Notes: a model not told the origin generated them from the sequence alone. DNA of 64,000 nt from Woodsholea maritima DSM 17123 (GCF_000382325.1 NZ_KB908059.1:1-64000), one strand, 5' to 3'; positions 51,937 through 61,182 are shown, numbered from the stretch's first letter. Numbers and translations are program-made.

Positions 51937-53766
51937 TTAGTTACCGGAAGAGCGAGAGGCTTTTTTGCGCTCATGCTCCAGAAGGAGTTTTTTGCGCACC
52001 CGGATGCTTTGCGGGGTGACCTCAACCAATTCATCATTGTCGATGAATTCCAGCGCATATTCCAACGTCAAACGGACCGGCGGGGTCAGAACGATGTTTT
52101 CATCGGTCCCGGCGGCGCGCATATTGGTCAGCTTCTTACCTTTGAGCGGGTTGACGATCATGTCTTCTTCACGGGCATTGATCCCGATCACCATGCCTTC
52201 ATAAACTTCAGCCGCGTGCCCGATGAAGAGCTTACCGCGTTCTTGCAGGTTGAAGAGCGAGAAGCCGAGCGCCTTACCCGTATCCATGGACACCATGGCC
52301 CCGTTATGGCGTTGGCCCAGCTCACCGCCAGATCTCGGCGCATAGTGAGAGAAGGTGTGGAACATCAAGCCGGTCCCTGAAGTCAGGGTCAGGAATTCAG
52401 AACGGAAACCGATCAGGCCGCGCGTTGGAACGACATATTCCAAGCGGGTACGGCCATTGCCATCAGATTCCATGTTTTTGAGCTCGGCTTTACGCGTGCC
52501 CAGGCGTTCCATAACGCCGCCCTGATGGCCTTCTTCCAAGTCGATGGTCAGGCTTTCGAACGGCTCGCAAATCTGGCCATCAATCTCTTTCAAGACCACT
52601 TCTGGACGCGCCACGGCCAGCTCAAAACCTTCACGGCGCATGGTCTCGATCAGGATGGAGAGGTGAAGCTCACCGCGCCCAGAGACTTTGAACTTATCCG
52701 CATCATCAAGCTGTTGCACGCGCAATGCCACATTGTGGATCAGCTCGCGGTCAAGACGCTCTTTAATCTGACGACTGGTGACGAATTTACCTTCGCGGCC
52801 CGCAAAGGGGGAATCGTTCACTTGGAAGGTCATAGAGATGGTGGGCTCATCCACGACCAAAGGCGCCAGAGCCTCGACATTTTCCGGGTCACACAAGGTG
52901 TCAGAAATGCTCAAAGGATCAATGCCGGTGAAGGTGATGATGTCCCCGGCGCTGGCACCTTCCATTTCCACGCGTTGCAGCCCATGGAAGCCAAACACTT
53001 GCAGGACTTTACCCCGGCGGGTCGCGCCTTCACGGTCAATGATTGAGACGTTCTGGTTGCGCTTCAGCGCGCCGCGGCGAATACGGCCAATCCCGATAAC
53101 ACCGGTATAGCTGGAATAATCCAGCGCAGAAACCTGCAACTGGAAGGGGGCATTCGGATCCACATCAGGAGGTGAAACGTGAGAGACAATGGTCTCAAAC
53201 AGCGGATCCATCGTGTCGCTGGTCGCTTCGGCGTCATGCATCGCAAAGCCGTTAAGCGCTGAAGCATAAACAACCGGGAAGTCGAGCTGGTCTTCAGTGG
53301 CCCCCAAACGGTCGAACAGATCAAAGGTCTGATCGACGACCCATTCAGGACGCGCACTGGGGCGGTCGATTTTATTGATCACGACGATGGGCTTTAGGCC
53401 CAGGGCCAGCGCCTTTTTGGTCACGAAAGTGGTTTGGGGCATGGGCCCGTCCACGGCATCCACCAACAGCACAACCGAATCAACCATCGACAATACGCGC
53501 TCAACCTCACCGCCGAAATCGGCGTGGCCGGGAGTGTCGACGATATTGATGCGGTAATCACGCCATTTCACAGCCGTGTTTTTCGCCAGAATGGTAATGC
53601 CGCGTTCTTTTTCCAAGTCATTGGAATCCATAACCCGGTCTGGATCATCGGCGCGATCGCCCAAAGTGCCTGATTGCTTCAGGAGTTGGTCAACGAGCGT
53701 GGTTTTACCATGGTCAACGTGAGCCACGATTGCGACATTGCGCAGGTTTTCCACCGAAGCGGTCAT
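51937..53766 (-). CDS. typA: Ribosome-associated GTPase TypA/BipA
   Basis: A 609-residue translational GTPase from the ATG at 53766 (AAGGA upstream; the 13 codons further upstream are not conserved). [20 protein letters not shown] is the G1 loop, [13 protein letters not shown] the G2 region, [16 protein letters not shown]3 and [13 protein letters not shown]4. [20 protein letters not shown] and [16 protein letters not shown] are in the EF-G-like and C-terminal domains. It assists 50S subunit assembly, mainly in the cold or under stress. Confidence 0.97.
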   Translation of the reverse strand: MTASVENLRNVAIVAHVDHGKTTLVDQLLKQSGTLGDRADDPDRVMDSNDLEKERGITILAKNTAVKWRDYRINIVDTPGHADFGGEVERVLSMVDSVVLLVDAVDGPMPQTTFVTKKALALGLKPIVVINKIDRPSARPEWVVDQTFDLFDRLGATEDQLDFPVVYASALNGFAMHDAEATSDTMDPLFETIVSHVSPPDVDPNAPFQLQVSALDYSSYTGVIGIGRIRRGALKRNQNVSIIDREGATRRGKVLQVFGFHGLQRVEMEGASAGDIITFTGIDPLSISDTLCDPENVEALAPLVVDEPTISMTFQVNDSPFAGREGKFVTSRQIKERLDRELIHNVALRVQQLDDADKFKVSGRGELHLSILIETMRREGFELAVARPEVVLKEIDGQICEPFESLTIDLEEGHQGGVMERLGTRKAELKNMESDGNGRTRLEYVVPTRGLIGFRSEFLTLTSGTGLMFHTFSHYAPRSGGELGQRHNGAMVSMDTGKALGFSLFNLQERGKLFIGHAAEVYEGMVIGINAREEDMIVNPLKGKKLTNMRAAGTDENIVLTPPVRLTLEYALEFIDNDELVEVTPQSIRVRKKLLLEHERKKASRSSGN

Positions 53767-53997
53767 GAAGATGTCCTTGTTTGGGCCTATGCGGCTGTGC
53801 GTCATTTTGCGGCCCTCTTACAGGGCTGGGCTCGCTCTGGCTAGCGCTCAAGGGCAGAAGGGCCAAGATAAAGCATCGTTAATGCGGCTGGCTTTGCGCG
53901 ATTAAGGGCTTTGAAACGCCTGTCCCTCTAGGCATAGTGGGTATAAGCGCCGCGGCGCGTAGGTGTATGAGCAGATATATATAATGAGGGGATGATC

Positions 53998-54789
53998 ATG
54001 GCCCAGGCGCATGAAATCGACTACCGCATCGAAGGCGGGGATATTCAATATGTCGAGATTGAGCTCGACCCGCAAGAAAGCGTCATCGCCGAAGCGGGCT
54101 CGATGATGTATAAATCTCCGTCAATCAATATGGATACGATTTTTGGCGATGGCTCCGGCCAGACCAAGGGTGTGCTGGGCGCTCTGATGGGCGCAGGCAA
54201 GCGGATTTTGACCGGGGAAAGCCTGTTCATGACCGTCTACACCCATCAAGGCCAGAATAAAGCCCATGTCGCCTTCGCTGCGCCCTATCCCGGTACGATT
54301 ATTCCGGTGCACTTACCCGATTTCAGCGGCGAGCTGATCTGTCAGAAAGACAGCTTCCTGGCCGCCGCCAAGGGCGTTGCCGTGGGGATCGCCCTGCAAA
54401 AACGTATCATGACGGGGTTGTTCGGCGGTGAAGGTTTCATCATGCAACGCCTGACGGGTGATGGCTGGGCCTTCATCCATGCCGGTGGCACTTTGGTGCA
54501 GCGTGAATTGGCACCGGGCGAAGAGCTGCACGTCGATACAGGCTGCGTCGTGGCCTATACCGCCGGGGTGGATTTCCAGATTGAACGCGCAGGCAATATC
54601 AAATCCATGATTTTCGGCGGGGAAGGGATTTTCTTCGCCAAGATGCGCGGGCCGGGCCATGTCTGGCTGCAATCCATGCCATTCTCACGATTGGCCGGAC
54701 GCATCCTCGCCAATGTGCCGCGCACGGGCTCGGGGCAGGGGGAAGGCTCCGTCCTAGGTCCGCTCGGCGATATTATGCGCGGGAATTAA
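53998..54789 (+). CDS. AIM24 family protein (TIGR00266)
   Basis: A 263-residue protein; the ATG at 53998 has GAGGGG at good spacing. IEGGDIQYVEIELDPQESVI, AEAGSMMYKSPSINMDTIFG and FMTVYTHQGQNKAHVAFAAPYPG (given by location, residues about 76-98) are characteristic of the TIGR00266/AIM24 beta-barrel trimer family, related to the tryptophan RNA-binding attenuator fold. Its biochemical role is not known. It ends convergently with the flavoprotein gene, sharing TTAA. Confidence 0.9.
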   Translation: MAQAHEIDYRIEGGDIQYVEIELDPQESVIAEAGSMMYKSPSINMDTIFGDGSGQTKGVLGALMGAGKRILTGESLFMTVYTHQGQNKAHVAFAAPYPGTIIPVHLPDFSGELICQKDSFLAAAKGVAVGIALQKRIMTGLFGGEGFIMQRLTGDGWAFIHAGGTLVQRELAPGEELHVDTGCVVAYTAGVDFQIERAGNIKSMIFGGEGIFFAKMRGPGHVWLQSMPFSRLAGRILANVPRTGSGQGEGSVLGPLGDIMRGN

Positions 54790-56003
54790 ACGCGCATTGA
54801 AATGTATTTCAAGCATCCCTTCGCTGCGGCTATGGCCGTGGCGAAGGTTGCTTGGAGAAGATAGCCGCCCGTTGGGGCGTCCCAATCGAGCATTTCACCG
54901 GCGACAAAGACGCCTTTTTGTTCGCGCAGCATGAAATCAGGGGTGAGGGCATCAAAGCTGATCCCGCCCGCGGTCGAAATGGCACGCTCAAAGCCTTGAA
55001 AGCCTTCGATTGTAAAGCGCGCAGACTTGATGCGGGTGGCGAGGGCCTCTGGCGCGCTCACCAGCGGGCCGCCCTGACTTTCGCGCAGCAAGGCGGCCTG
55101 AACCGGGGTCAGGCGCGCGGCTTTGCGAAGACTATTGGAGAGGCTCTGGCCCTTTTTAACCTGGCTCAAGCGACTGGCGAGGGCCGCGCGATCGAGGTCA
55201 GGGGCAAGGTCTAGGCTGAGCTGAGCCGAGCCTGATGCGAGGGCTTTTCGTACCGCTTGGCTGAGGGCGTAAATGGCACCGCCTTCCAGGCCATAAGCGG
55301 TCAATACCGCTTCCCCCCTGACGGCGCGTTCGCCAACGCTAAACCGGGTGGCTTTGATGGGGCTGCCTTGGAAGGTCTCAATCAGATAATCCGACCATGG
55401 TAGAACCAGGCCGCAATTGGAGGGTGTAGGCGTATTCACTTTGACGCCGGTGTTTTCTAACACGGCGAGCGCCTGACCATCTGAGCCCAGGCGCGGCCAG
55501 CTCAAGCCCCCGGTCGCGATGATAACCGCACGCGCCTCGCGTTTGAGTTCACCGTGAGGCGTATCAAAACATAGGTATTTATCCGCATCCCATCCCACCC
55601 AGCTATGGCGGGTGTGAAGGCGTACACCCCGGCCAGACAGGCGATGGAGCCAGGCGCGCAGCAAGGGGGAGGCTTTCATCGCGGTTGGAAAGACGCGCCC
55701 AGAGGAGCCGATGAAGGTCTCTTGGCCCAGATCTTCGCACCATTGACGCAAATCCTGGGCGCGAAAGGCGTCAAGCGCGCGCTCCAGGGCGGGCGGTAAG
55801 GGATCATAACGCTTGAGGAAATCACTCCAGTCCTCGCTGTGGGTGAGATTGAGCCCGCCGCGCCCGGCCATCAGAAATTTACGCCCGACACTGGGCATGC
55901 GTTCGTAAATGTCCACGCTTTGTCCCTGCGCTGACAGATAATCAGCCGCCATCAGACCGCCAGGGCCTGCGCCAATAATCACAATCGAAGAAGCGTCGCT
56001 CAT
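54786..56003 (-). CDS. NAD(P)/FAD-dependent flavoprotein (TIGR03862, BaiN/RdsA-like)
   Basis: A 405-residue protein. IVIIGAGPGGLMAADYLSAQ is the FAD-binding GxGxxG motif, VGRKFLMAGRGGLNLTHSED the family signature (GRKxxxSGxGxxNxT type), and GVFVAGEMLDWDAPTGGYLLQ the C-terminal FAD contact. TIGR03862 members are related to HI0933 and BaiN; the substrate is not known. Starts divergently from the spanin-like pair, about 110 bases away. Confidence 0.92.
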   Translation of the reverse strand: MSDASSIVIIGAGPGGLMAADYLSAQGQSVDIYERMPSVGRKFLMAGRGGLNLTHSEDWSDFLKRYDPLPPALERALDAFRAQDLRQWCEDLGQETFIGSSGRVFPTAMKASPLLRAWLHRLSGRGVRLHTRHSWVGWDADKYLCFDTPHGELKREARAVIIATGGLSWPRLGSDGQALAVLENTGVKVNTPTPSNCGLVLPWSDYLIETFQGSPIKATRFSVGERAVRGEAVLTAYGLEGGAIYALSQAVRKALASGSAQLSLDLAPDLDRAALASRLSQVKKGQSLSNSLRKAARLTPVQAALLRESQGGPLVSAPEALATRIKSARFTIEGFQGFERAISTAGGISFDALTPDFMLREQKGVFVAGEMLDWDAPTGGYLLQATFATAIAAAKGCLKYISMRV

Positions 56004-56111
56004 GGCGTGGGTGTCCTAGAAGAAAGCTCAGCGCAGAAGGCCAAAAGGGCGGGCTTGTCCCGCATCGCTTCGCGCCGGTCATGCTGTGGGGGTGAGGGCA
56101 AGGAGGATATT

Positions 56112-56519
56112 ATGTTCACAGTTTGGCCGAATTTTAAAGTCTTGGGCGCGGCCCTAGGGGCGGGGGGCTTGATCCTGATCGGGGGGTATGGGGGCCAAAC
56201 ATGGGAGCGCGCGCGAGCGCGGGCGCAGTCAGAAACCCTGCTGCTGGCGCTGCATGAGTGTCAGGCACAAACGGCGCGCTCCTTACAAGATTTAGGCGCG
56301 CGTGAAGCGGCGCTGCGTGAGCATATCACGCAAGAGGTGCGTGAGCGTGCGCGCCGTGAGGTAAACCGTCAAACCGCACAAAATCAGTATCAAGAGGATA
56401 TACGCCATGACCCGTTGGTATGCCCCATGGATGGCGCTCGTATTGAGCGCTTGCATGCACTCGCCCAGGCTGCCAGAGGCCGTGATTTGGCAGGCCCCAA
56501 AACCGCTGACACCCCTTGA
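56112..56519 (+). CDS. Rz-like inner-membrane spanin candidate
   Basis: A 135-residue protein; the ATG at 56112 has AGGAGGA upstream. One N-terminal TM segment (about 9-27, VLGAALGAGGLILIGGYGG) is followed by a long charged helical/coiled-coil region (30-95, Arg/Glu/Gln-rich) and a C-terminal part with LVCPMDGARIERLHALAQ. This is the layout of phage Rz (i-spanin), which spans the periplasm. The call depends strongly on the overlapping downstream lipoprotein frame. No endolysin, holin or structural phage gene is near. An unrelated single-TM coiled-coil protein is the main alternative. Confidence 0.65.
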   Translation: MFTVWPNFKVLGAALGAGGLILIGGYGGQTWERARARAQSETLLLALHECQAQTARSLQDLGAREAALREHITQEVRERARREVNRQTAQNQYQEDIRHDPLVCPMDGARIERLHALAQAARGRDLAGPKTADTP

Positions 56520-56676
56520 CATCGAGCCTATGCCTCTGCCTGAAAACTACGACAGTTTAGACGCTTACACCGGGGCGTGTCTGGTGTGGGGGTTGGGCCT
56601 GGAGGCGCAGATCTATGACCTGCAAAAGCGCACTGACATCCTCCTGTCGGGAACCGCATCGCATGATGGCCGTTGA
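56407..56676 (+). CDS. Rz1-like lipoprotein (o-spanin candidate) overlapping the Rz-like gene
   Basis: An 89-residue protein in another frame, starting 113 bases before the Rz-like stop. GAGG precedes the ATG at 56407. The N-terminus MTRWYAPWMALVLSAC is a lipoprotein signal with lipobox LSAC (Cys16). A Pro-rich stretch follows (APKPLTPLDIEPMPLPEN). Overlap of a short Pro-rich lipoprotein with the end of a TM-coiled-coil gene is the hallmark of Rz/Rz1 spanin pairs, which fuse inner and outer membranes at lysis. It might serve a gene-transfer-agent or a domesticated phage remnant. Confidence 0.68.
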   Translation: MTRWYAPWMALVLSACMHSPRLPEAVIWQAPKPLTPLDIEPMPLPENYDSLDAYTGACLVWGLGLEAQIYDLQKRTDILLSGTASHDGR

Positions 56677-56703
56677 TAAGGGGTAGTCACCCCTGGAGAT
56701 GAT

Positions 56704-57135
56704 ATGAATATCTATCAACGCCTTAAGGATGATCACGGCAAGCATCGCGGCCTGTGTGCGGCGCTTTTAAAGACCGAAGGTCATAGTGAAGAGCGTGAAC
56801 GTCTGTTTGCGGCCCTAAAGGGCGATGTCGAGGCGCATGTCGCCGCGGAAGAGCAAGTTTTTTATTCTGAGTTGATGGCGCACGAAAAAGGTCAAGACCA
56901 GGCCCAGCACAGCGTTGCTGAGCATAAAGAGGCCCATGATCTGATCGAAGAGCTTTCTGACATGGATATGTCCAGCCCAGCCTGGCTACAAAAGTTCAAG
57001 ACCTTGAAAGAGGAGCTTGAGCATCACGAAAATGAAGAGGAGGAAGAGGTCTTCCCCCTCATGCGTAAAATCATTTCCGAGGCCCGCGCCAAGGAAATGG
57101 TCGCAGAATTTGATCAGGTCAAAGACAAGGCCTAA
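56704..57135 (+). CDS. Hemerythrin (HHE) domain protein
   Basis: A 143-residue helical protein. DDHGKHRGL (residues 9-17), EAHVAAEEQVFYSEL (about 43-57), AEHKEAHDLIEEL (about 72-84) and EELEHHENEEEEEVFPLMRK (about 104-123) give the His and Glu ligands of a di-iron site. Such proteins bind oxygen, NO or protect iron-sulfur centres, and are often stress-induced. It is followed after 12 bases by yqaE, most likely in one transcript. Confidence 0.9.
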   Translation: MNIYQRLKDDHGKHRGLCAALLKTEGHSEERERLFAALKGDVEAHVAAEEQVFYSELMAHEKGQDQAQHSVAEHKEAHDLIEELSDMDMSSPAWLQKFKTLKEELEHHENEEEEEVFPLMRKIISEARAKEMVAEFDQVKDKA

Positions 57136-57147
57136 CGGGAGGTTGTC

Positions 57148-57306
57148 ATGGATTTAGTACGCGTTATTCTCGCCATTCTTTTGCCGCCATTGGGCGTGTT
57201 TCTACAAGTCGGCTTTGGCCTGCAATTTTGGATCAACATTCTTTTGACCCTGTTGGGCTATATCCCCGGCATCGTGCATGCCATTTGGATCATCGCGCGT
57301 CGCTAA
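57148..57306 (+). CDS. YqaE/Pmp3 family small membrane protein
   Basis: A 52-residue protein with two hydrophobic segments, beginning MDLVRVILAILLPPLGVFLQ and ending GYIPGIVHAIWIIARR. LPPLGV and the C-terminal YIPGIxHAxW are the signature of the YqaE/Pmp3 (UPF0057) family, stress-inducible membrane proteins that affect membrane potential. GGGAGGTTGTC precedes the ATG. Its stop lies 3 bases from the end of the convergent TonB-dependent receptor gene. Confidence 0.92.
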   Translation: MDLVRVILAILLPPLGVFLQVGFGLQFWINILLTLLGYIPGIVHAIWIIARR

Positions 57307-57309
57307 GGC

Positions 57310-59391
57310 TTAAAACCGTAGCGCCAATGTCGCCCAGACCCGACGATCAGCACTGGTTGTCGGGTCAACGCTTTCATGATGGAAATCATCAAAGACATTT
57401 TCCCCGGTTAGGGTGACATCGACATGGTCATTGACCTCATAGCCTAAGGTCAGATTGGCGATTGTCACATCATCCACACGGGTGGCAGCGGGATTGTTCG
57501 GGAAGTCGAGAGAACCGTAATAGCTGTCAAACCCGGATTTGAATTGAACCAGGCCATCGACCCAGAATTTATTGCGCACCCAGGTGCCTTGCGCGGTTAC
57601 GATATGTTGTGAACTGCGATTATCCAAGAACTCCTCGGTGAAGAAGATAGCATCGCTGACCTTTTCAAATCCACCGGGCCGGGCCAGTAAGTCATCATCG
57701 GTGTCTGAATAGGCATAGTTGAGCCGCCAGCTGAAGTTCGATGCGGTTTCACCATAGAGTTGAGCCTCAAAGCCATAGGTGTCGGCATCGCCGATATTCG
57801 CAGAGCTTAAATGATACTTATTGGCCGGGTTCAGGCGCATGACATAGCTGCGCCGGATAATGTCGGTGTCTTTGCGCAGATAGGCCGACAGATTGAAGCC
57901 GCCATTCAGGCTGGGGATTTGACGTTCCCAGGCGGCTTCGAATTGTTGGGAATATTCCGGATCAATATCGGGGTGGCCACCCACCGCATCTGTGACGCCG
58001 GGCACCAATAGATAGGCATGGATGTTATTTCCGCCCAGATTGAAGAGATTGGGTGCATTAAAGCCGCGGCTATAGGTGAAGCGATAAAGATTGTTCGCGT
58101 CTGGCGTCCAGATCAGCGCCATATTCAGGCTAAGCGCGGTATAGTCTTTAAAGTCGGTGTTTTTGAAGGCGAAAATATCGAGGTCAATGGCATCGCGTTT
58201 GGTGTCGACATAATCGACGCGGGCTGAGGCCATAAAGCTGACCGTGGGCGATACCGTATAGTCCGCCAGGCCCGAGGCGAACAGGGTGGTATAGGACACA
58301 TCCCCAGTATTATCGGCCGCCGAGACACCAAATTGCGGCACGGCGTCTTTTTGATATCCAGCTGAGAAACGCAGGCCCAGATCTGAACGGGGTTTGGAAA
58401 CCCGGCTCACGGTGATATTGGTACTTTTGGCCTCAATGGAGCTTAACAAGACAACTTCCTGTCCGCCGGGAATAACAACCACAGTATTTCGCGTTTCGGC
58501 TTGATCATTGTGATTGGCGCTCAGCGTCCAAACGGCCCCATCAGCGCGATAGGACAGGAAGCCGCCATAAGAGCGGTCTTCAATCTCGGTATAGGCATTA
58601 TCGCCGGTATTAAGTTGGATACGGCCTGGCCCTTCGAACAAGCTGGCGTTAAACCCGCCTGCAAAGCGCTCGCTCAGCTGGAAGGCGGCTTCAATATTGG
58701 CGCGCTCATAATCGGGTTCACCTTTGGCGATGCGTTCGCCGGGGGTGAGATCGGCGTCATAGTGATCCATTTCACCACGCCCATAGGACAGGCGTACACC
58801 GCCTTTGTTATTGGGCAGCTGGAAGGTATAAAGGGCGGCCCCTTCATACTGATCTTCACTGCCGATGCGCGCGCTAAACGCGCTTAAATCTTCAAACATC
58901 GGCTTATAGGTGATGATATTGATCACCCCGGTGACGGCATTGGCTCCATAAAGCGCGGTAGATGGCCCGCGCACAACCTCGATCTGACGGATCTCTTCCA
59001 TATTCACGGGCAGGGAGGCCCAAATGGTTACGCCTTCATAATTGCGGAAGGTGTCACGACCATTGATCAAAACCCGTAGACGACCGCTGTCGATATTCAT
59101 GCCGCGAATACCGATGGTGGCCGAGCTTTGCTCGGTGCGTTGAACATCGACCCCGGCAACCCGGCGCAGGATCTCAATGACATCGCGCGCGCCAGAGCGG
59201 CGGATTTCATCGGCGGTGATGATGGTCATATTCGCGGGCGTTTCCGAAGCGCGCTTGGGTGTGCCGGTGGCCCCGATGGTGATGGGCTCATCAAACAACA
59301 TTTCATAGTCGGCATAGTTCAGCTCTTGGCCGTGGGCTAAGCCGGTCAGGGTCACCAGTGTGGAACTCGTAAGGAGGATGGAGCGGATCAT
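57310..59391 (-). CDS. TonB-dependent outer-membrane receptor
   Basis: A 693-residue protein with a signal peptide (MIRSILLTSSTLVTLTGLAHG), a plug domain (about 35-150; TPANMTIITADEIRRSGARD, IRGMNIDSGRLRVLINGRD, VRGPSTALYGANAVTGVIN) and a C-terminal 22-strand barrel ending in RVWATLALRF. The N-terminal form resembles receptors found beside YfiR-type periplasmic proteins, and one is encoded just upstream. It imports an unknown ligand using TonB/ExbBD energy. No siderophore synthesis or ABC transporter genes are near. Confidence 0.93.
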   Translation of the reverse strand: MIRSILLTSSTLVTLTGLAHGQELNYADYEMLFDEPITIGATGTPKRASETPANMTIITADEIRRSGARDVIEILRRVAGVDVQRTEQSSATIGIRGMNIDSGRLRVLINGRDTFRNYEGVTIWASLPVNMEEIRQIEVVRGPSTALYGANAVTGVINIITYKPMFEDLSAFSARIGSEDQYEGAALYTFQLPNNKGGVRLSYGRGEMDHYDADLTPGERIAKGEPDYERANIEAAFQLSERFAGGFNASLFEGPGRIQLNTGDNAYTEIEDRSYGGFLSYRADGAVWTLSANHNDQAETRNTVVVIPGGQEVVLLSSIEAKSTNITVSRVSKPRSDLGLRFSAGYQKDAVPQFGVSAADNTGDVSYTTLFASGLADYTVSPTVSFMASARVDYVDTKRDAIDLDIFAFKNTDFKDYTALSLNMALIWTPDANNLYRFTYSRGFNAPNLFNLGGNNIHAYLLVPGVTDAVGGHPDIDPEYSQQFEAAWERQIPSLNGGFNLSAYLRKDTDIIRRSYVMRLNPANKYHLSSANIGDADTYGFEAQLYGETASNFSWRLNYAYSDTDDDLLARPGGFEKVSDAIFFTEEFLDNRSSQHIVTAQGTWVRNKFWVDGLVQFKSGFDSYYGSLDFPNNPAATRVDDVTIANLTLGYEVNDHVDVTLTGENVFDDFHHESVDPTTSADRRVWATLALRF

Positions 59392-59421
59392 GAGTATCTT
59401 CCCTTTCCTGAGGGCTGCGGC

Positions 59422-59934
59422 CTAAATTTCTTCAACAAGCATCACGAAGGCGGGTTCAAAACGGATCCCGGCTTCAGCAAGGCTGGCGCGATTGGCAAGG
59501 ATGCGCACATTGGGCGCGCTTTGAACGCCGAGCATGCAGATATGCGCGGTGACACAGGCGAGATCGGTGGAAATCGTAACAATGCCTTGGCTTTGCGCGG
59601 CGGCGATCAGGGCTGAATTATTTTTGGCATTACCCACAAGGAAGACCGCATTGGCCCCGCTTAAGGCCCCGACATCTTCACCGATGGCGCGCCCGGTTAA
59701 ACGAATCGAACCGGCTTGAACGCCGCCACTAAGAAGGCCCGCGATATTGGCCGCTTCGCCGGCTCCGTCACCATCATGGGCGATGACCATAACCCTTTCG
59801 CTGCCGCCCGCGCCTTCTAAGAATTTTAAGGCGCGTGCGACCACTTCCAGATCGCGTTGGGTGGTTTGGGCGAAGGTGAGCGATGCCGGACCCATAAAGG
59901 TCAGGCATGCGGCTAATATGACTTTGCGCAACAT
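59422..59934 (-). CDS. Exported YfiR-like (DUF4154) periplasmic protein
   Basis: A 170-residue protein from the ATG at 59934, which gives a signal peptide (MLRKVILAACLTFMGPASLTFAQ by position 1-23). It then shows alternating strands and helices, with SIRLTGRAIGEDVGAL, ANAVFLVGN and a C-terminal NVRILANRASLAEAGIRFEP, similar to the end of YfiR/DUF4154 proteins (ExNLxxAxxAGLxF). The match is partial and rests also on co-transcription with the receptor 30 bases downstream, an arrangement known for YfiR-like proteins. It may sense envelope state, but that is inference. Confidence 0.6.
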   Translation of the reverse strand: MLRKVILAACLTFMGPASLTFAQTTQRDLEVVARALKFLEGAGGSERVMVIAHDGDGAGEAANIAGLLSGGVQAGSIRLTGRAIGEDVGALSGANAVFLVGNAKNNSALIAAAQSQGIVTISTDLACVTAHICMLGVQSAPNVRILANRASLAEAGIRFEPAFVMLVEEI

Positions 59935-59951
59935 CAATCCAAGCCTTTGTT

Positions 59952-59988
59952 TGCATTCGAGCGATTGTGCGCACATTCGCTGAATGCA
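59952..59988. promoter_or_regulatory. 37-nt imperfect palindrome upstream of the receptor operon
   Basis: Arms TGCATTC-G-AGCGA and TCGCTGAATGCA enclose TTGTGCGCACAT. The stem has one mismatch and one bulged G, centred between 59970 and 59971. It ends 18 bases before the start codon of the exported gene, so it may be an operator or mask the ribosome-binding site. Confidence 0.5.
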
Positions 59989-59995
59989 TTTTATG

Positions 59996-60025
59996 AGGCG
60001 TTAATCATGAGGGTGATTAACGCCT
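59996..60025. promoter_or_regulatory. 11-bp perfect hairpin
   Basis: AGGCGTTAATC and GATTAACGCCT flank an 8-base loop, 12 bases after the end of the 60038 gene. It has no T run on either strand, so it is an unusual terminator or an additional operator of the receptor operon. Confidence 0.45.
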
Positions 60026-60037
60026 CGGTAAGGCTGG

Positions 60038-60661
60038 CTAAAGGTCTTTAGGGGTGGGGCGATAGGGTTCCTCACGCACCGCATGACCCAATATAAGTTT
60101 TAAAAAGAGACAAGGAATAAACCAGCTAAGCCCTGGGCCTAGGGGTAGAAAACTGTGAGCGATGATAATGGCAAACAGGCATAGCCCCGCTGCCAAAGGC
60201 CGACGCAGATAAAGCGGAACGGCCAATACACTCAAACACGCCAGTTGAAGCGCGACATACCAGATAAGGCCGACTTGCCATCCGGCCCCCAATAGGCCAG
60301 CCGCGATAATCGGATGGATATGGCACAAGGTGAAGACGAAGGAATGTTTAAAGGCGCGGCCGATGCGGCCTTCACCAGGTTGGGCCGGGGCGTGATAATA
60401 ACGCTTACACGAGTTTAAAAAATTCGCGATCACGCCGCCGCACAGATCAAAGGCGAGAAAGAGAATGAGCGCGCCTTGCCACAGGCCATGATGAGGGCTG
60501 TCCCGCCACCAGATATAACACACGAGCCCAGTGAGAAGAGCGGCGCTGATCATTGTTAGCGCCTGTTCAGCGCGCGTCGCGCCATTGCCCATCAGGGGGT
60601 CGTTTTTCCCCGTGAGCGCCCAATCAATATGGCAGGTTGGCTTTGAAGATGTATCGCTCAT
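60038..60661 (-). CDS. Multi-pass membrane protein, family not recognised
   Basis: A 207-residue protein with about five or six hydrophobic segments. The N-terminal 30 residues are polar and cytosolic. FDLCGGVIANFLNSCKRYYHAP and HSFVFTLCHIHPIIAAGLLG contain conserved-looking His, Cys and Asn residues near membrane surfaces. It starts 9 bases after the preceding gene (60671), so the two form an operon, downstream of TetR-type operator sequences. Function unknown. Confidence 0.75.
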   Translation of the reverse strand: MSDTSSKPTCHIDWALTGKNDPLMGNGATRAEQALTMISAALLTGLVCYIWWRDSPHHGLWQGALILFLAFDLCGGVIANFLNSCKRYYHAPAQPGEGRIGRAFKHSFVFTLCHIHPIIAAGLLGAGWQVGLIWYVALQLACLSVLAVPLYLRRPLAAGLCLFAIIIAHSFLPLGPGLSWFIPCLFLKLILGHAVREEPYRPTPKDL

Positions 60662-60670
60662 GATGGCACC

Positions 60671-61105
60671 TTAAATATGGCCTAGCGCGCGATGGCACAG
60701 CACCATCACATAGGCGGCAAGGATCCCATCCAGGATTTCGATTATACCGAGGAGGAGGGGGATGGGATCTGGCGAGAGCGGGAAGACATGGCCCAAATCT
60801 AGCGCGACCACGAAGATATACCCCCAGGATACACCAATCGCGATCCAGGCCGCGAGGTTATAGCCAAAGCGCAGCATTACCGCGCTGGCGATCGCGATCA
60901 GGCCCAGGCTGATCAAGAAGGCATTAAAGCCCCAAAACACCGGCCCACCGAGATGGGAGAAATCGCGCGTTTCAATGGGGCCGCCGGGGACGAGCGTAAT
61001 GAAGGTCATCACCAGGATCAGAAGACAGGTCGAAGCCATTTTCATAGTGTCACGCTTTTTCTGGGCGCAGAGGTGGGGCACATCATAGGGAGGTTCGTGG
61101 GTCAT
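60671..61105 (-). CDS. Four-helix membrane protein, family not recognised
   Basis: A protein of up to 144 residues. Two starts are plausible: ATG at 61105 (AAAGGA upstream) and ATG at 61045, which begins directly at the first hydrophobic segment (MKMASTCLLILVMTFI). Four TM segments are visible, with FSHLGGPVFWGFNAFLISLG and VVALDLGHVFPLSPDP between them. First gene of an operon with 60038. The TetR-like palindrome at 61127-61140 lies directly upstream, so repression by the divergent regulator is likely. Confidence 0.72.
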   Translation of the reverse strand: MTHEPPYDVPHLCAQKKRDTMKMASTCLLILVMTFITLVPGGPIETRDFSHLGGPVFWGFNAFLISLGLIAIASAVMLRFGYNLAAWIAIGVSWGYIFVVALDLGHVFPLSPDPIPLLLGIIEILDGILAAYVMVLCHRALGHI

Positions 61106-61126
61106 GCGGGGCATCCTTTATTTATT

Positions 61127-61140
61127 CCGACCGGTCGGTC
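61127..61140. promoter_or_regulatory. TetR-type operator palindrome 1
   Basis: CCGACCGGTCGG is a perfect 12-bp palindrome (61127-61138) extended by TC. The GACCG/CGGTC half-sites are typical of TetR-family operators. It lies 22 bases upstream of the 61105 start and about 170 bases from the tetR start. Confidence 0.65.
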
Positions 61141-61182
61141 ATAATAAATTTTGCACTCTTGGAAAAGCGCAAAATGGTAATA

